This document shows, one piece after another, positions 22,765-32,396 of a DNA stretch of 32,396 nt. The position numbers were made by a program, and so were the translations under genes. Origin of the DNA: Nocardioides sp. Lineage in GTDB: Bacteria > Actinomycetota > Actinomycetes > Propionibacteriales > Nocardioidaceae. Location of the stretch: the NCBI GenBank assembly GCA_025965125.1, contig JAOPXM010000238.1:1-32396 (forward strand), written 5' to 3'. The number at the start of each line of letters is the position of its first letter. Position 1 is the first letter of the stretch. The notes under the pieces were generated by a model. The model did not search any database. It was not told where the DNA came from and saw nothing but the letters and a program-made list of their open reading frames with translations.

Positions 22765-23489
22765 GACGCCACGTCGGTTTCGTCCGTGGCGACCACGTAG
22801 CCCTGGATGACGTCGACCAGTCGCACGCTCAGGGCGTGCCGATGCCCGTCGATGCGAACCCACATCGACCCGACCTCCGGGGACCGGGCTTCGACGTCCA
22901 TCTGCACACCGGGCCCGATGTCGAGTGCCGCGAGGCGGCGCAGGGCGTCGCTGTCGCGGTCACGGACCCGCTGGACCACGAACCGGTCGCCGGGCACCGC
23001 GCTGTCGAGCGGCGTCTCCACGCTCTCGAGGTGCGCACCGGTCTTGGTGGGGATCGGGTCCCCGTGGGGATCGCGGTCCGGAAAGTCGAGCGCGAAGTCG
23101 ATGAGGTCCTCCAGGTGCTCGCTCAACCCGTGCTCCAGCACCTCCGCCTCGGCATGGACCTCGTCCCAGCCGAGACCGAGAACCCGGTGCAGGAAGGTCT
23201 CCAGCAGCCGGTGTCGACGCACGATCCGGCGCGCATGGACCAGTCCGTGCGCGGTGAGGACGACCTGTCCCCACGCGGACTGGTCGACCAGGTCGCTGTC
23301 GCGGAGTCGGCGGACCATCGCCGACACGGACGGGGGCGACACGCCCAGGCGCTCCGCGATGGCCGACGTGCTGGCCGGGTTGCCCCGCGCCGAGAGCGAG
23401 AAGACAGCCTTCAGATAGTCCTCGACCGCCTCCGTGTGCTCGATGGCACAACAGGGCTGGGTCTTCGATGGTGTGTGTGCTGCTGGCAT
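22761..23489 (-). CDS. DtxR/MntR-family metal-dependent repressor
   Basis: A 242-residue regulator with an N-terminal winged helix (about 17-80, AVEDYLKAVFSLSARG then STSAIAERLGVSPPSVSAMVRRLRD), a metal-binding/dimerisation domain (about 85-150) and a C-terminal SH3/FeoA-like domain (about 165-242). Likely metal ligands are Asp24, His93, Glu97, His112, Glu116, Glu119 and His120. The Asp and Glu at the positions that are Met10 and Cys102 in DtxR/IdeR make the set look like MntR. ATG 23489 (MPAAHTPS) is chosen; the frame extends to 23531 through a likely operator. It heads the feoA-feoB operon with a 4-nt overlap, so it probably represses metal uptake and itself. Whether it senses Fe2+ or Mn2+ is open. 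Confidence 0.9.
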   Translation of the reverse strand: MPAAHTPSKTQPCCAIEHTEAVEDYLKAVFSLSARGNPASTSAIAERLGVSPPSVSAMVRRLRDSDLVDQSAWGQVVLTAHGLVHARRIVRRHRLLETFLHRVLGLGWDEVHAEAEVLEHGLSEHLEDLIDFALDFPDRDPHGDPIPTKTGAHLESVETPLDSAVPGDRFVVQRVRDRDSDALRRLAALDIGPGVQMDVEARSPEVGSMWVRIDGHRHALSVRLVDVIQGYVVATDETDVAS

Positions 23490-23499
23490 GTGGGCGACA

Positions 23500-23513
23500 T
23501 TAGAGGGATCTAA
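23500..23513. promoter_or_regulatory. DtxR/MntR-type operator candidate
   Basis: TTAGAGGGATCTAA contains a perfect TTAGA-N4-TCTAA inverted repeat, 11 nt upstream of the regulator's ATG. It resembles the TTAG-N6-CTAA core bound by DtxR/MntR-type repressors. Its position implies autoregulation of the whole dtxR-feoA-feoB operon. Confidence 0.55.
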
Positions 23514-23561
23514 ATCACACAGCTGTCGCAATTTGAGACCGCGACGGCGAGGCGCCCGACC

Positions 23562-23786
23562 TCATCGAGAGGCAAGGCCGACGAGCGCCCCGACAGTGAC
23601 CAGACCACCGCCGAACAGCAGCAGGACCGGGGCCATCCGGCTGGATCGCAGGACCCGCGGGCGCAGGGCCGTCGGGACCATCTCCAGGGTGACGCGGCGC
23701 GCGCAGAAGATCCGGACCGCCACGCTCAGGGCCAGTAGCGCGCCGGCCTGGACGAGGGCGATCCCCGTGTTCATCGAAGCGTGCAT
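23562..23786 (-). CDS. 74-residue two-helix membrane protein, unknown function
   Basis: A small protein with two hydrophobic segments, about residues 8-27 (IALVQAGALLALSVAVRIF) and 52-72 (APVLLLFGGGLVTVGALVGLA), joined by a basic loop (CARRVTLEMVPTALRPRVLRSSR). ATG 23786 has GAGGA about 6 nt upstream, which supports translation. Both termini would lie on the same side, with the basic loop probably cytoplasmic. It lies between the strong hairpin after groEL and the DtxR regulator, on the same strand as both. I do not recognise a family. It might belong to the end of the prm transcript or be an independent gene. Confidence 0.6.
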   Translation of the reverse strand: MHASMNTGIALVQAGALLALSVAVRIFCARRVTLEMVPTALRPRVLRSSRMAPVLLLFGGGLVTVGALVGLASR

Positions 23787-23819
23787 GACAGTCCTCGTGT
23801 GTCAGCGGGTCACTGCCCC

Positions 23820-23856
23820 GCCACCGTCCCGCCCCTCATACGGGCGGGACGGTGGC
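23820..23856 (-). terminator. Strong hairpin after the groEL/prm operon
   Basis: A perfect 15-bp GC-rich stem (23820-23834 pairing with 23842-23856) with a 7-nt loop lies about 20 nt after the groEL stop. No T-run follows on either strand, so it is not a classical intrinsic terminator, but L-shaped GC-only hairpins are common gene-end signals in actinobacteria. It separates the prm operon from the 74-residue membrane protein gene. Confidence 0.65.
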
Positions 23857-23877
23857 AGGGCCTGGCGCAGCCCGCGC

Positions 23878-26631
<2,754 letters not shown>

Positions 26632-26635
<4 letters not shown>

Positions 26636-27378
26636 GACGCCCTCCTGGCGAACCGGGTGTTGGTGATGCGAGTGGACATGTCCCCGGCCTCCGAGTCGGA
26701 GTACCGGGTGGCGAGCAACCCGCGGCAGAAGTGCGAGTTGCCCTCGATGGAGATGCGCACCGCCTTGGCGAAGCGCAGTCGCATGGGAACGGCCTCGGCG
26801 GGGATCGGGGCCCCTGTCTCGTCGACGAGGACCGGCTCCTCCGGACCGATGCCGAGACCGATGTCCGCGCGACGACGCAGCAGGGCGTCCTTGTGGCCTC
26901 CGCCGGGCAGGTGGCCGAGCAGCAGCCGGTGAGCGTCCTCGACCGCCAGGTCGGTGTCCTTCAGCACGGCGGCGACGCAGCGTTCCATGGCAGCGGTGTG
27001 TGCCTTGCGCTGGAACGTGAGGCGCAGCTCGTCGAGGCTGTCGTCCGCCTCCTGGCCGAAGGTCCCGACGTACCCCGCCTCGGCGGCCAGGCCCGAGTTG
27101 ATCTTGTCGGAGTCGTGGTGGTCATCGAGCAGGACCTTGATCCGGCCGACGCCCTCCACGAAGCGCAGGGCGTCCTGGGCGTCGGAGGCCATCAGGTAGG
27201 CGAAGTTGGGCGAGCAGAACGAGGTCGGCAGGCGCAGGTGCACCGACACCCCGACGTCGTCGATGTGCACCGAGCGGACGAAGCCGAGGTCGGTGATCGG
27301 CTCGTCCAGCTCCGGGTCGATCACCGTCGCCAGCGCTGCCATCACCTCGGCCTCGAGAGACATGGCGAGGACGGTCAT
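26632..27378 (-). CDS. DUF59/MIP18-domain protein of the prm cluster
   Basis: A 248-residue protein. The N-terminal about 95 residues match the MIP18 (DUF59) fold used in Fe-S assembly and PaaD-like proteins: [57 protein letters not shown], with one Cys in the usual loop. The remaining 150 residues are specific to this cluster type and contain Cys in [10 protein letters not shown] and HFCRGLL but no domain I recognise. A role in cofactor delivery to the monooxygenase or reductase is plausible but unproven. It overlaps the amidohydrolase and alcohol dehydrogenase genes by 4 nt each, so it is firmly part of the operon. Confidence 0.85.
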
Positions 27379-28418
27379 GACAACACGGCCTCCTTGGCGC
27401 CGGCGGCCACCTCGACGTCCGCGTCGCCGGCGTCGGTGGGCAGCCGGAGCTCGTTCGGCACGTCGAGGTCGTAGAGAGCGGCCGCGTTGAGCCCCAGGAT
27501 CTTCTTCTTCTGGTCCGTGGTGATGGGGGCGTACTCGGTCAGGTCCGCGGGGATCTGGAAGTCGACGAACCTCTCGATCAGCCACTTCGGCGTCCAGAGC
27601 GCGTAGTCGCTGCTGAAGAGGATCTTGTCCTCGCCGATCCAGTAGAGGAGCTCACCGATGATCTGCGCGAAGTAGCGCGGGCGCGTGTGGATGAACGGCA
27701 TCGCGACGGCGAGCCCGCCGTACACGTTGGACTCCTGGGTCGCGATCCAGCAGAAGTCCTCCAGGCGCGGAAGGCCGACATGCTCGACGATGAAGTTCAG
27801 GTCCAGGTAGTCGGTGGCGACGTGGTCGACGTCGGCGACGTCGAACGCGTCACGGTCCAGGGGACGGATCGTGGGGCCCTTGTGCACGTGGATGTTCTTG
27901 ATGCCGAGCTCGATGCACTCCTCGAGGTAGCGCCGCGACCACTTGTCGTCGAGCTTGTAGCCCCGGGAGTCGCCGTACCACTCGGCCGTGTAGAGCTTGA
28001 CCCCCTTGAGGCTCATCCGCTCCGCGTCCCGTCGAAGCTGCTCGAGTCCCGCCTCTTCGTGGCGCGGGTCGTAGGCGTGGTTGTACGTCAGCAGGTCGGG
28101 GTTGCTCTTGGCGAGGCCGAAGGCCTCCTCGGTCTGGCCGAACCCGTTCTTGTAGAAGTCCATGAGCAGGGCCGGCTGGAAGATCGCGTGGTCGACGTAC
28201 CCATCCTCGAAGAGGTCCTTCATGAACCTGTCGCTGCCGTAGTAGGTGTAGGTGTCGTAGTCCCACACCACCTCTTCGGGACTGAGGTTCTTGTGGTAGT
28301 CGTAGAAGCAGTCGATGAACTGCTTGCCATGGACGTTCTTCAGGTTCGACTCCCGGGCGTCCCACAGGGCTACATGGCTGTCGACCACGTAGTACTTCTC
28401 GCCGGCCTTCTCGTACAT
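27375..28418 (-). CDS. Amidohydrolase-family (amidohydro_2) protein of the prm cluster
   Basis: A 347-residue TIM-barrel protein of the metal-dependent amidohydrolase type found in prm/mim clusters. Recognisable strands: YYVVDSHVALWD (9-20), LKGVKLYTAEW, NIHVHKGPTIRPLD, FIVEHVGLPRLED and ILFSSDYALWTPKW. The first metal motif is DSHVA, so His15 is kept but the second His of HxH is Ala17. The later His and Asp positions are retained. It may bind a metal differently or have lost hydrolase activity; its role in the pathway is unknown. ATG 28418 has GAGGAAG about 5 nt upstream. It follows prmD after a hairpin and overlaps the DUF59 gene by 4 nt. Confidence 0.88.
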   Translation of the reverse strand: MYEKAGEKYYVVDSHVALWDARESNLKNVHGKQFIDCFYDYHKNLSPEEVVWDYDTYTYYGSDRFMKDLFEDGYVDHAIFQPALLMDFYKNGFGQTEEAFGLAKSNPDLLTYNHAYDPRHEEAGLEQLRRDAERMSLKGVKLYTAEWYGDSRGYKLDDKWSRRYLEECIELGIKNIHVHKGPTIRPLDRDAFDVADVDHVATDYLDLNFIVEHVGLPRLEDFCWIATQESNVYGGLAVAMPFIHTRPRYFAQIIGELLYWIGEDKILFSSDYALWTPKWLIERFVDFQIPADLTEYAPITTDQKKKILGLNAAALYDLDVPNELRLPTDAGDADVEVAAGAKEAVLS

Positions 28419-28450
28419 GACTTCCTCGCTTCTTCGTGATGGTTGGAACG

Positions 28451-28491
28451 AATCCCGCCCGGGGCCACAGACCCGGACCCCGGACGGGACT
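28451..28491 (-). other. Hairpin between prmD and the amidohydrolase gene
   Basis: A 14-bp stem (28451-28464 with 28478-28491, two G-U pairs, 13-nt loop) lies 12 nt after the prmD stop and about 32 nt before the next start. No T-run follows. It could act as a partial terminator or protect the 3' end of a processed prmABCD message. Confidence 0.6.
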
Positions 28492-28503
28492 CGCGTTTGG
28501 TGC

Positions 28504-28845
28504 TCAGCGCACGGTGAGGTCGAACCCGATGTACTCGGCGGCGTCCTCCGGGCTGGCAAACAGGATGGTCTTGTCGTCGAGGTGGACCATGCGGCCGTAG
28601 TGGGTCGAGCTGATCTCCTCGAACACCGAGCCGTCGAACTCCGAGCCCAGGGCGTCGGTCAGCTCGTCGTAGTCGAAGTTGAGCAGCCCGACACCGTCGA
28701 CGCGGATCATCGACGGGTACTCGGTCAGCTCGACGCCGTCCTTGGCGCCCATGACGTCGGCGACGACACGTCCGATGGGCGTGTTCATCAGGGTGACGCC
28801 ACACATGTTCGAGAACTCGGTGGCGGATCCGAATTGCATGGTCAT
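28504..28845 (-). CDS. prmD: Monooxygenase coupling (effector) protein PrmD
   Basis: A 113-residue small protein of the MmoB/DmpM family, the cofactor-free regulator that binds the hydroxylase and tunes catalysis. The sequence starts [32 protein letters not shown] and continues with [29 protein letters not shown], a recognisable coupling-protein core (VTLMNT, YPS.IRVDG). No Fe-S or flavin motif is present, as expected. ATG 28845 overlaps the prmC stop by 4 nt (ATGA), so the hydroxylase small subunit and coupling protein are made together. A hairpin follows the gene. Confidence 0.92.
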   Translation of the reverse strand: MTMQFGSATEFSNMCGVTLMNTPIGRVVADVMGAKDGVELTEYPSMIRVDGVGLLNFDYDELTDALGSEFDGSVFEEISSTHYGRMVHLDDKTILFASPEDAAEYIGFDLTVR

Positions 28846-29948
28846 TGGTCCAACTCCTTGGGGATGTCGAGCCCGAGTTCCTCGAGCAGATCGCTGAACT
28901 TCGCCTTGGCGGCGTCGAGACTGGTCGCGAACGTGACGGCCTTGTCGGCCGGCTGGGACCAGATCGGCTGCAGCGCCTTCGCCGCGTCCAGGCAGCGGGG
29001 CACCCAGGTGGCGAGCCAGGTGCCGAACAGCTCCTTGTTGGCAGGCCCGTTCTCCTCGTCCCGGGTGAGCAGCTGGAAGAGGTTCCGGGTGTAGCTGAGG
29101 TCGCGGTCGTAGTCGTGCTCGCCGGTGCCGACGATCGTGGGCGTGATGTAGTCGCCGTTTCGGGCCGCGATCTGCATGATGAGCTCGCTGCGGAAGAGCG
29201 AACCCACGAGCTGCTCGAACACGATGTTGGTGGCGAACAGCAGCTCGCACCAGTCGCCGACGGCCGTGAGCCGCTCCACGACCTCGCGGGTCGGCTGCCA
29301 CTCGGGGGCGTCCTTCCACACCTCGATGTGGGCTGCGCCGTCGAAGTCCACGTCGGCCTCGGAGAGGTCGAGGTTGAACAGCGCCAGGTCCTGGGCGAAG
29401 CGCATCTTGTGCGCCGCGTTCACCGCCACCGCGGTGTTGATCATGTTCGTCGGGCCGGAACGCTGCACGGCCGTGAAGACGTGCAGGGCGAGGCCGTTCT
29501 CCGCGTGCATCCAGGCGCCGAGGTTGCGCTCGATGAACTTGATCCAGGCGGAGTTCCAGCCGGAGTAGGCGCGGGCCCGCTTGGCGTTCTTCAGGCAGAG
29601 GTCGACCTGGCGGACGACCGCAGCGTTGTTGCGGTAGATCGTCTGGTCCCACTCCTCGTTGGGGTCGAGGAACGCGTGCCAGTTGGACGACTTGGCTGCC
29701 GTCCACTCCTGGGGGTAACCGCCGGGTCCGTCACCGAAGCCGTAGATCCAGCCCTGGCTGAGGTGGCGCTCGGGGTCGGGCTGCACGTCGACGGTGACGT
29801 CCTCGTACATCGTCGCGCGCAGCTTCGCCGGCTTGTAGTAGTTGTACGTGCGGCTCTTCGAGCTGGGGAACTCCAGCGCGCCTGCCTCGGAATCGGTGAA
29901 CTCAATCTTCGGGAAGCTGCGTTTCTTGGTGGCTGTGGGTTCGGCCAT
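28842..29948 (-). CDS. prmC: Monooxygenase hydroxylase small (beta) subunit PrmC
   Basis: A 368-residue beta subunit of the soluble diiron monooxygenase hydroxylase. It keeps the helical ferritin-like fold ([76 protein letters not shown]) but lacks the EXXH iron ligands of the large subunit, as is normal for this structural subunit. ATG 29948 ([10 protein letters not shown]) is preferred to the in-frame TTG 29963; GGAG lies 9 nt upstream of it. It lies 45 nt after prmB and overlaps prmD by 4 nt. With PrmA it forms the (alpha-beta)2 hydroxylase. Confidence 0.92.
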   Translation of the reverse strand: MAEPTATKKRSFPKIEFTDSEAGALEFPSSKSRTYNYYKPAKLRATMYEDVTVDVQPDPERHLSQGWIYGFGDGPGGYPQEWTAAKSSNWHAFLDPNEEWDQTIYRNNAAVVRQVDLCLKNAKRARAYSGWNSAWIKFIERNLGAWMHAENGLALHVFTAVQRSGPTNMINTAVAVNAAHKMRFAQDLALFNLDLSEADVDFDGAAHIEVWKDAPEWQPTREVVERLTAVGDWCELLFATNIVFEQLVGSLFRSELIMQIAARNGDYITPTIVGTGEHDYDRDLSYTRNLFQLLTRDEENGPANKELFGTWLATWVPRCLDAAKALQPIWSQPADKAVTFATSLDAAKAKFSDLLEELGLDIPKELDQ

Positions 29949-29993
29949 TTCGTTCAACTCCAATGGTGTGATGGGACGGAAGACTGCTGCCGA

Positions 29994-31040
29994 TCACTCG
30001 GTGGCGGGGCTGGTGAACTTGTCGTAGAAGACCTGGTCGTGAGGGACGTTGCTCGCGTCGAGAAGAGCCAGGGCGGCGTCGACCATCGGTGGCGGTCCGC
30101 AGAGGTACACCTCGGACCGGTGAATCTCCGCCTCCCGGCGTTCCACCACGTCGGTGACGTTGCCCTGCTCGACAGTGACGCCAGCCGCCTCGGGCGCGGC
30201 GTCCATCGACTCGGACAGACAGGCCACGAACTCGAAGCCGTTGAGCTGCTTGCCGAGTTCGGTGATCTCGTCCAGGTAGAACAGGTCGGCTGCGGTGCGG
30301 GCGCCGTAGTAGAAGCGGACGGCGCGGGTGTTGCCGGTCTCGGTCATGTGCCGCAGGAGGGACAGGATCGGTGCCATCCCGGCCCCGCCGCCGATGCACA
30401 CCATCGGCAGCACGTGGCCCTCCTTGATCGTGAACGATCCGTAGGGCCCGGTCAGGAGGATCTCGTCGTCCACGGCGAGGCCGTCGTCGAGCAGGGCGGA
30501 GAACCTGCCGCCCGGGTACTTCTTGATCAGGAACTCGACCTCACCCGGCGTCGACTGCGTCGTCGCCATCGAGAACGAGCGGTGGTCGTCGCTACCGGGG
30601 ATCATGAGGTCGGCGTACTGACCCGGCTTGAACTCGTACGTCGGCGGGTCAACGGCCTGCAGCCTCAACGACACGATGTCGCGGGTCACGGGCTTGATGG
30701 CGGCGATCCGCGTCGTGACGTTCTGGATCTCGACACCGTTGAGCAGCTCGTCCTCGTCGAAGTTGAGCAGCTCGATGGTGCAGTCGCTGAACGCATGGGC
30801 CCGGCAGAGCAGGACGTAGCCCTCCTCGACCTCGGCATCGTTGCAGGCGAAGGTGGAGTAGCGCTCCATCTGGATCTCGCCCTCGAGGACGTAGGACTTG
30901 CAGGCCGAGCACTGTCCCTCGCGGCAGCCGTGCATCAGGTGGATTCCCTGGCGGAAGGCTGCGTCGAGGATCTTCTCGTCCTCGCCGACCTCCATCTCGA
31001 TGTTGACCGGGTCGAACTGAATGCGGTGCGTGTCGGCCAC
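29994..31040 (-). CDS. prmB: Monooxygenase NADH reductase PrmB
   Basis: A 348-residue electron-transfer reductase. The N-terminal ferredoxin domain has the plant-type [2Fe-2S] ligands Cys39, Cys44, Cys47 (GCREGQCSACKS) and Cys79 (VLLCRAHA). The FAD domain has RSFSMATT, and the NAD domain begins VCIGGGAGMAPILSLLRHM with a later C-terminal CGPPPMVDAALALL motif. It passes electrons from NADH through FAD and the iron-sulfur cluster to the PrmA diiron site. Start GTG 31040 has GAGGAGGA about 5 nt upstream. The gene is separated from prmA by 108 nt holding two strong hairpins, unlike the tight spacing of the other genes. Confidence 0.95.
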   Translation of the reverse strand: MADTHRIQFDPVNIEMEVGEDEKILDAAFRQGIHLMHGCREGQCSACKSYVLEGEIQMERYSTFACNDAEVEEGYVLLCRAHAFSDCTIELLNFDEDELLNGVEIQNVTTRIAAIKPVTRDIVSLRLQAVDPPTYEFKPGQYADLMIPGSDDHRSFSMATTQSTPGEVEFLIKKYPGGRFSALLDDGLAVDDEILLTGPYGSFTIKEGHVLPMVCIGGGAGMAPILSLLRHMTETGNTRAVRFYYGARTAADLFYLDEITELGKQLNGFEFVACLSESMDAAPEAAGVTVEQGNVTDVVERREAEIHRSEVYLCGPPPMVDAALALLDASNVPHDQVFYDKFTSPATE

Positions 31041-31071
31041 GGTTCCTCCTCAGGTGACGTGGTGGGTCCGG

Positions 31072-31107
31072 GACTGGTGGCGTCGTCAGGCGGCGACGCC
31101 ACCAGTC
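31072..31107 (-). other. Strong hairpin in the prmA-prmB gap (14-bp stem)
   Basis: A perfect 14-bp stem (31072-31085 with 31094-31107) and 8-nt loop, 32 nt upstream of the prmB start codon. It has no T-run. It is the second of two tandem hairpins after prmA and may slow transcription or block 3' decay of the prmA message. Confidence 0.75.
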
Positions 31108-31118
31108 CGTTTCGGAAG

Positions 31119-31143
31119 GTGGCCGCGTCTCAGACGCGGCCAC
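31119..31143 (-). other. Near-perfect 25-bp palindrome just after prmA
   Basis: A 12-bp GC-rich inverted repeat (31119-31130 with 31132-31143) around a single base, starting 5 nt after the prmA stop. As RNA it would fold with a few unpaired central bases; as DNA it could also bind a dimeric protein. It precedes the 31072-31107 hairpin. Confidence 0.75.
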
Positions 31144-31148
31144 GGCGG

Positions 31149-32396
31149 TCAGGCGGCCTTGGTGCCGTTCGCCTTGTAGGCGGCCACGTGGGCCTCGCGA
31201 TCGGCGTCGGACATCTGGTTCAGGAGCACGTTGGGGCTCATGAACGTGTTGCCGCGGACGTCGTCGAGGGTCCACATCTTCTTCGGGTCGTCGAGGTCGA
31301 GGTGCGGCTGGCCGATCAGGGTCTTGCCGTCGTCGCGCACGTATCCCAGGTCCTGCACGATGTCGGCGAGGTCCTTGTTGTGGTGCAGCGTTTCCCACTC
31401 GCGGAACCCGGTGAGCCGGCCCATGTTGGGCGTCTCCCTGCCTTCGTACTCTCCACGGAACGCGACGGCGTCGGTCCAGTAGCAGGTCTCCGAGCAGTAG
31501 GTCCGCCACTGGTCGTCGACCTTCTCGACAACCATGTCCTCACGGATGAGGGCCGGGACCATGCAGGTCCAGCAGCGGTGGGGGTACTCGTAGCCGACGT
31601 CCTCGAACGCGATCGGCTTGTTGCGACCGGGGTAGGCGAGCCGGTTGTAGTTCTCCCACCACTTGCCGTACTTGGAGTACCAGCCGGGGTACTTCTCCTC
31701 GAACCACTCGAAGTCCGTGTCGGTCATGGCGTCGATGCGCCAGTAGTTGACCGGCCAGCCGGTGGCGAAGAACCGCGCGACCTCGTGGACGTAGCCCTTG
31801 TTGACGATGCGGTTCCACGCCTCCTCGACGAGGTCGTGCGGGATGGTGAGCCCGTACTTCTCGAGGGGGAGCAGGTAGCTGCGGTAGTAGTCGTCGTAGA
31901 TCCACCGGCGCCACATCTCCGCGGAGCTCTCGCGGTCCTTACGACGGTCCTTGGTGCCGTACTCGATGAACGTCCCGATGGCCGCGTCGACCACGCAGTG
32001 GTTGTTCCACCAGGCGTAACGCATGTCCCGCTCGAGGAGCGGACGGTTCCGCTCGTCGGCAAGAGCCATGAGCAGGATCGAGTAGCCGTTCGAGATGTGG
32101 CGCGACTCGTCGGACTGGACCGAGTGGAAGACGGTGGGCAGCAGGTAGTCGCCGTTGGCGGCGGCCTCGTCGGGCATCGCCACGAAGAGCGTGTTGGTGA
32201 ACGCGGTCTCGGCAACCACCGTCAGGTAGATGTTGGCCGCGGTGATGGCGTCGCCGGTGATGAAGCCTTCGCCGAACTGCCGGCCGATGGTGCCCGCGTA
32301 GTTGTTCGCGAACGCCTTTTCGGTCATGTCGAAACCGGCCGGGTCGATGTAGTTGTTCATGTAGAGCTTCTTGAGGTTCATCTGGATCGTCGAGTG
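31149..32396 (-). CDS. prmA: Propane/phenol-type monooxygenase hydroxylase large subunit PrmA (5' end outside window)
   Basis: The frame is open from the window edge, giving the C-terminal 415 residues of a subunit normally about 540 long. The second half of the diiron site is visible: VVAETAFTN (ligand Glu, about residue 63 of the visible part) and SDESRHI (Glu97 and His100, the EXXH pair). The first EXXH motif must lie beyond the edge. The ATG at 32379-32381 is internal, since coding continues as HSTIQ before it. The C-terminal part has a Cys cluster (CWTC about 31563-31574, CSETC about 31482-31496) that could bind zinc. The order prmA-B-C-D-amidohydrolase-DUF59-adh-groEL identifies a group-5-like SDIMO acting on propane, phenol or related ketones. 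A hairpin pair separates it from prmB. Confidence 0.95.
   Translation of the reverse strand, partial: HSTIQMNLKKLYMNNYIDPAGFDMTEKAFANNYAGTIGRQFGEGFITGDAITAANIYLTVVAETAFTNTLFVAMPDEAAANGDYLLPTVFHSVQSDESRHISNGYSILLMALADERNRPLLERDMRYAWWNNHCVVDAAIGTFIEYGTKDRRKDRESSAEMWRRWIYDDYYRSYLLPLEKYGLTIPHDLVEEAWNRIVNKGYVHEVARFFATGWPVNYWRIDAMTDTDFEWFEEKYPGWYSKYGKWWENYNRLAYPGRNKPIAFEDVGYEYPHRCWTCMVPALIREDMVVEKVDDQWRTYCSETCYWTDAVAFRGEYEGRETPNMGRLTGFREWETLHHNKDLADIVQDLGYVRDDGKTLIGQPHLDLDDPKKMWTLDDVRGNTFMSPNVLLNQMSDADREAHVAAYKANGTKAA

Overview
The window is high-GC DNA with dense, overlapping genes and many GTG starts. Apparent leaderless promoters, an Rpf-type cell-wall gene, a protein O-mannosyltransferase and the tatD-rpfB-rsmA-ispE gene order all point to an actinobacterium. 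The overall flavour (small acidic proteins beside miaA/miaB, a prm-type monooxygenase operon) suggests a Nocardioides-like member of the Propionibacteriales; the genus is inference only.

Layout, left to right. (1) 1-3669, + strand: a galactoside-use operon with the tail of a GH42 beta-galactosidase, a DeoR regulator and a GH36 alpha-galactosidase, all overlapping. (2) 3666-8145: tRNA-modification genes miaA and miaB on the minus strand. Between them is a plus-strand cassette of four tiny, very acidic, disorder-like proteins around a NUDIX hydrolase; a DUF4442 hotdog protein lies upstream of miaB. (3) 8237-10519: a CstR/CsoR-like regulator lacking one of its two key cysteines, then a MarR regulator divergent from a Tam-like methyltransferase/VOC pair, with MarR-type palindromes between them. 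(4) 10522-18389: an unusual 32-nt repeat (three direct copies, then two inverted copies inside the end of an ABC-F gene), followed by the minus-strand housekeeping run rsmI, alpha/beta hydrolase, tatD, rpfB, rsmA, ispE and ABC-F ATPase. (5) 18426-20204: protein O-mannosyltransferase, divergent from rsmI. (6) 20250-23489: a minus-strand metal operon (DtxR/MntR-type regulator, FeoA, FeoB GTPase, separate FeoB permease) in which every junction is a 4-nt overlap. (7) 23562-32396: a 74-residue membrane protein, then a complete-looking propane/phenol-type soluble diiron monooxygenase operon, transcribed leftward. Its order is hydroxylase large subunit (5' end cut by the window), reductase, hydroxylase small subunit, coupling protein, amidohydrolase-like protein, DUF59 protein, Zn alcohol dehydrogenase, GroEL-like chaperonin. 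This is the order known from prm/mim clusters of Rhodococcus and Mycobacterium.

How the genes fit together. In the prm operon the PrmA/PrmC hydroxylase, fed by the PrmB reductase and tuned by PrmD, would hydroxylate a short alkane such as propane. The alcohol dehydrogenase would oxidise the secondary alcohol, and the dedicated GroEL would help fold the large subunit. Strong hairpins between prmA and prmB and between prmD and the amidohydrolase gene suggest graded expression along one transcript. The Feo operon just downstream could supply iron for the diiron centre, although its regulator carries an MntR-like ligand set.

The points most worth a second look are the 32-nt repeat array, the acidic-protein/NUDIX cassette, the split FeoB with an N-terminal CxxC, the CstR-like regulator missing a cysteine, and the amidohydrolase-like prm protein without a canonical HxH. 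No tRNA, rRNA, insertion sequence, prophage or CRISPR array was seen.
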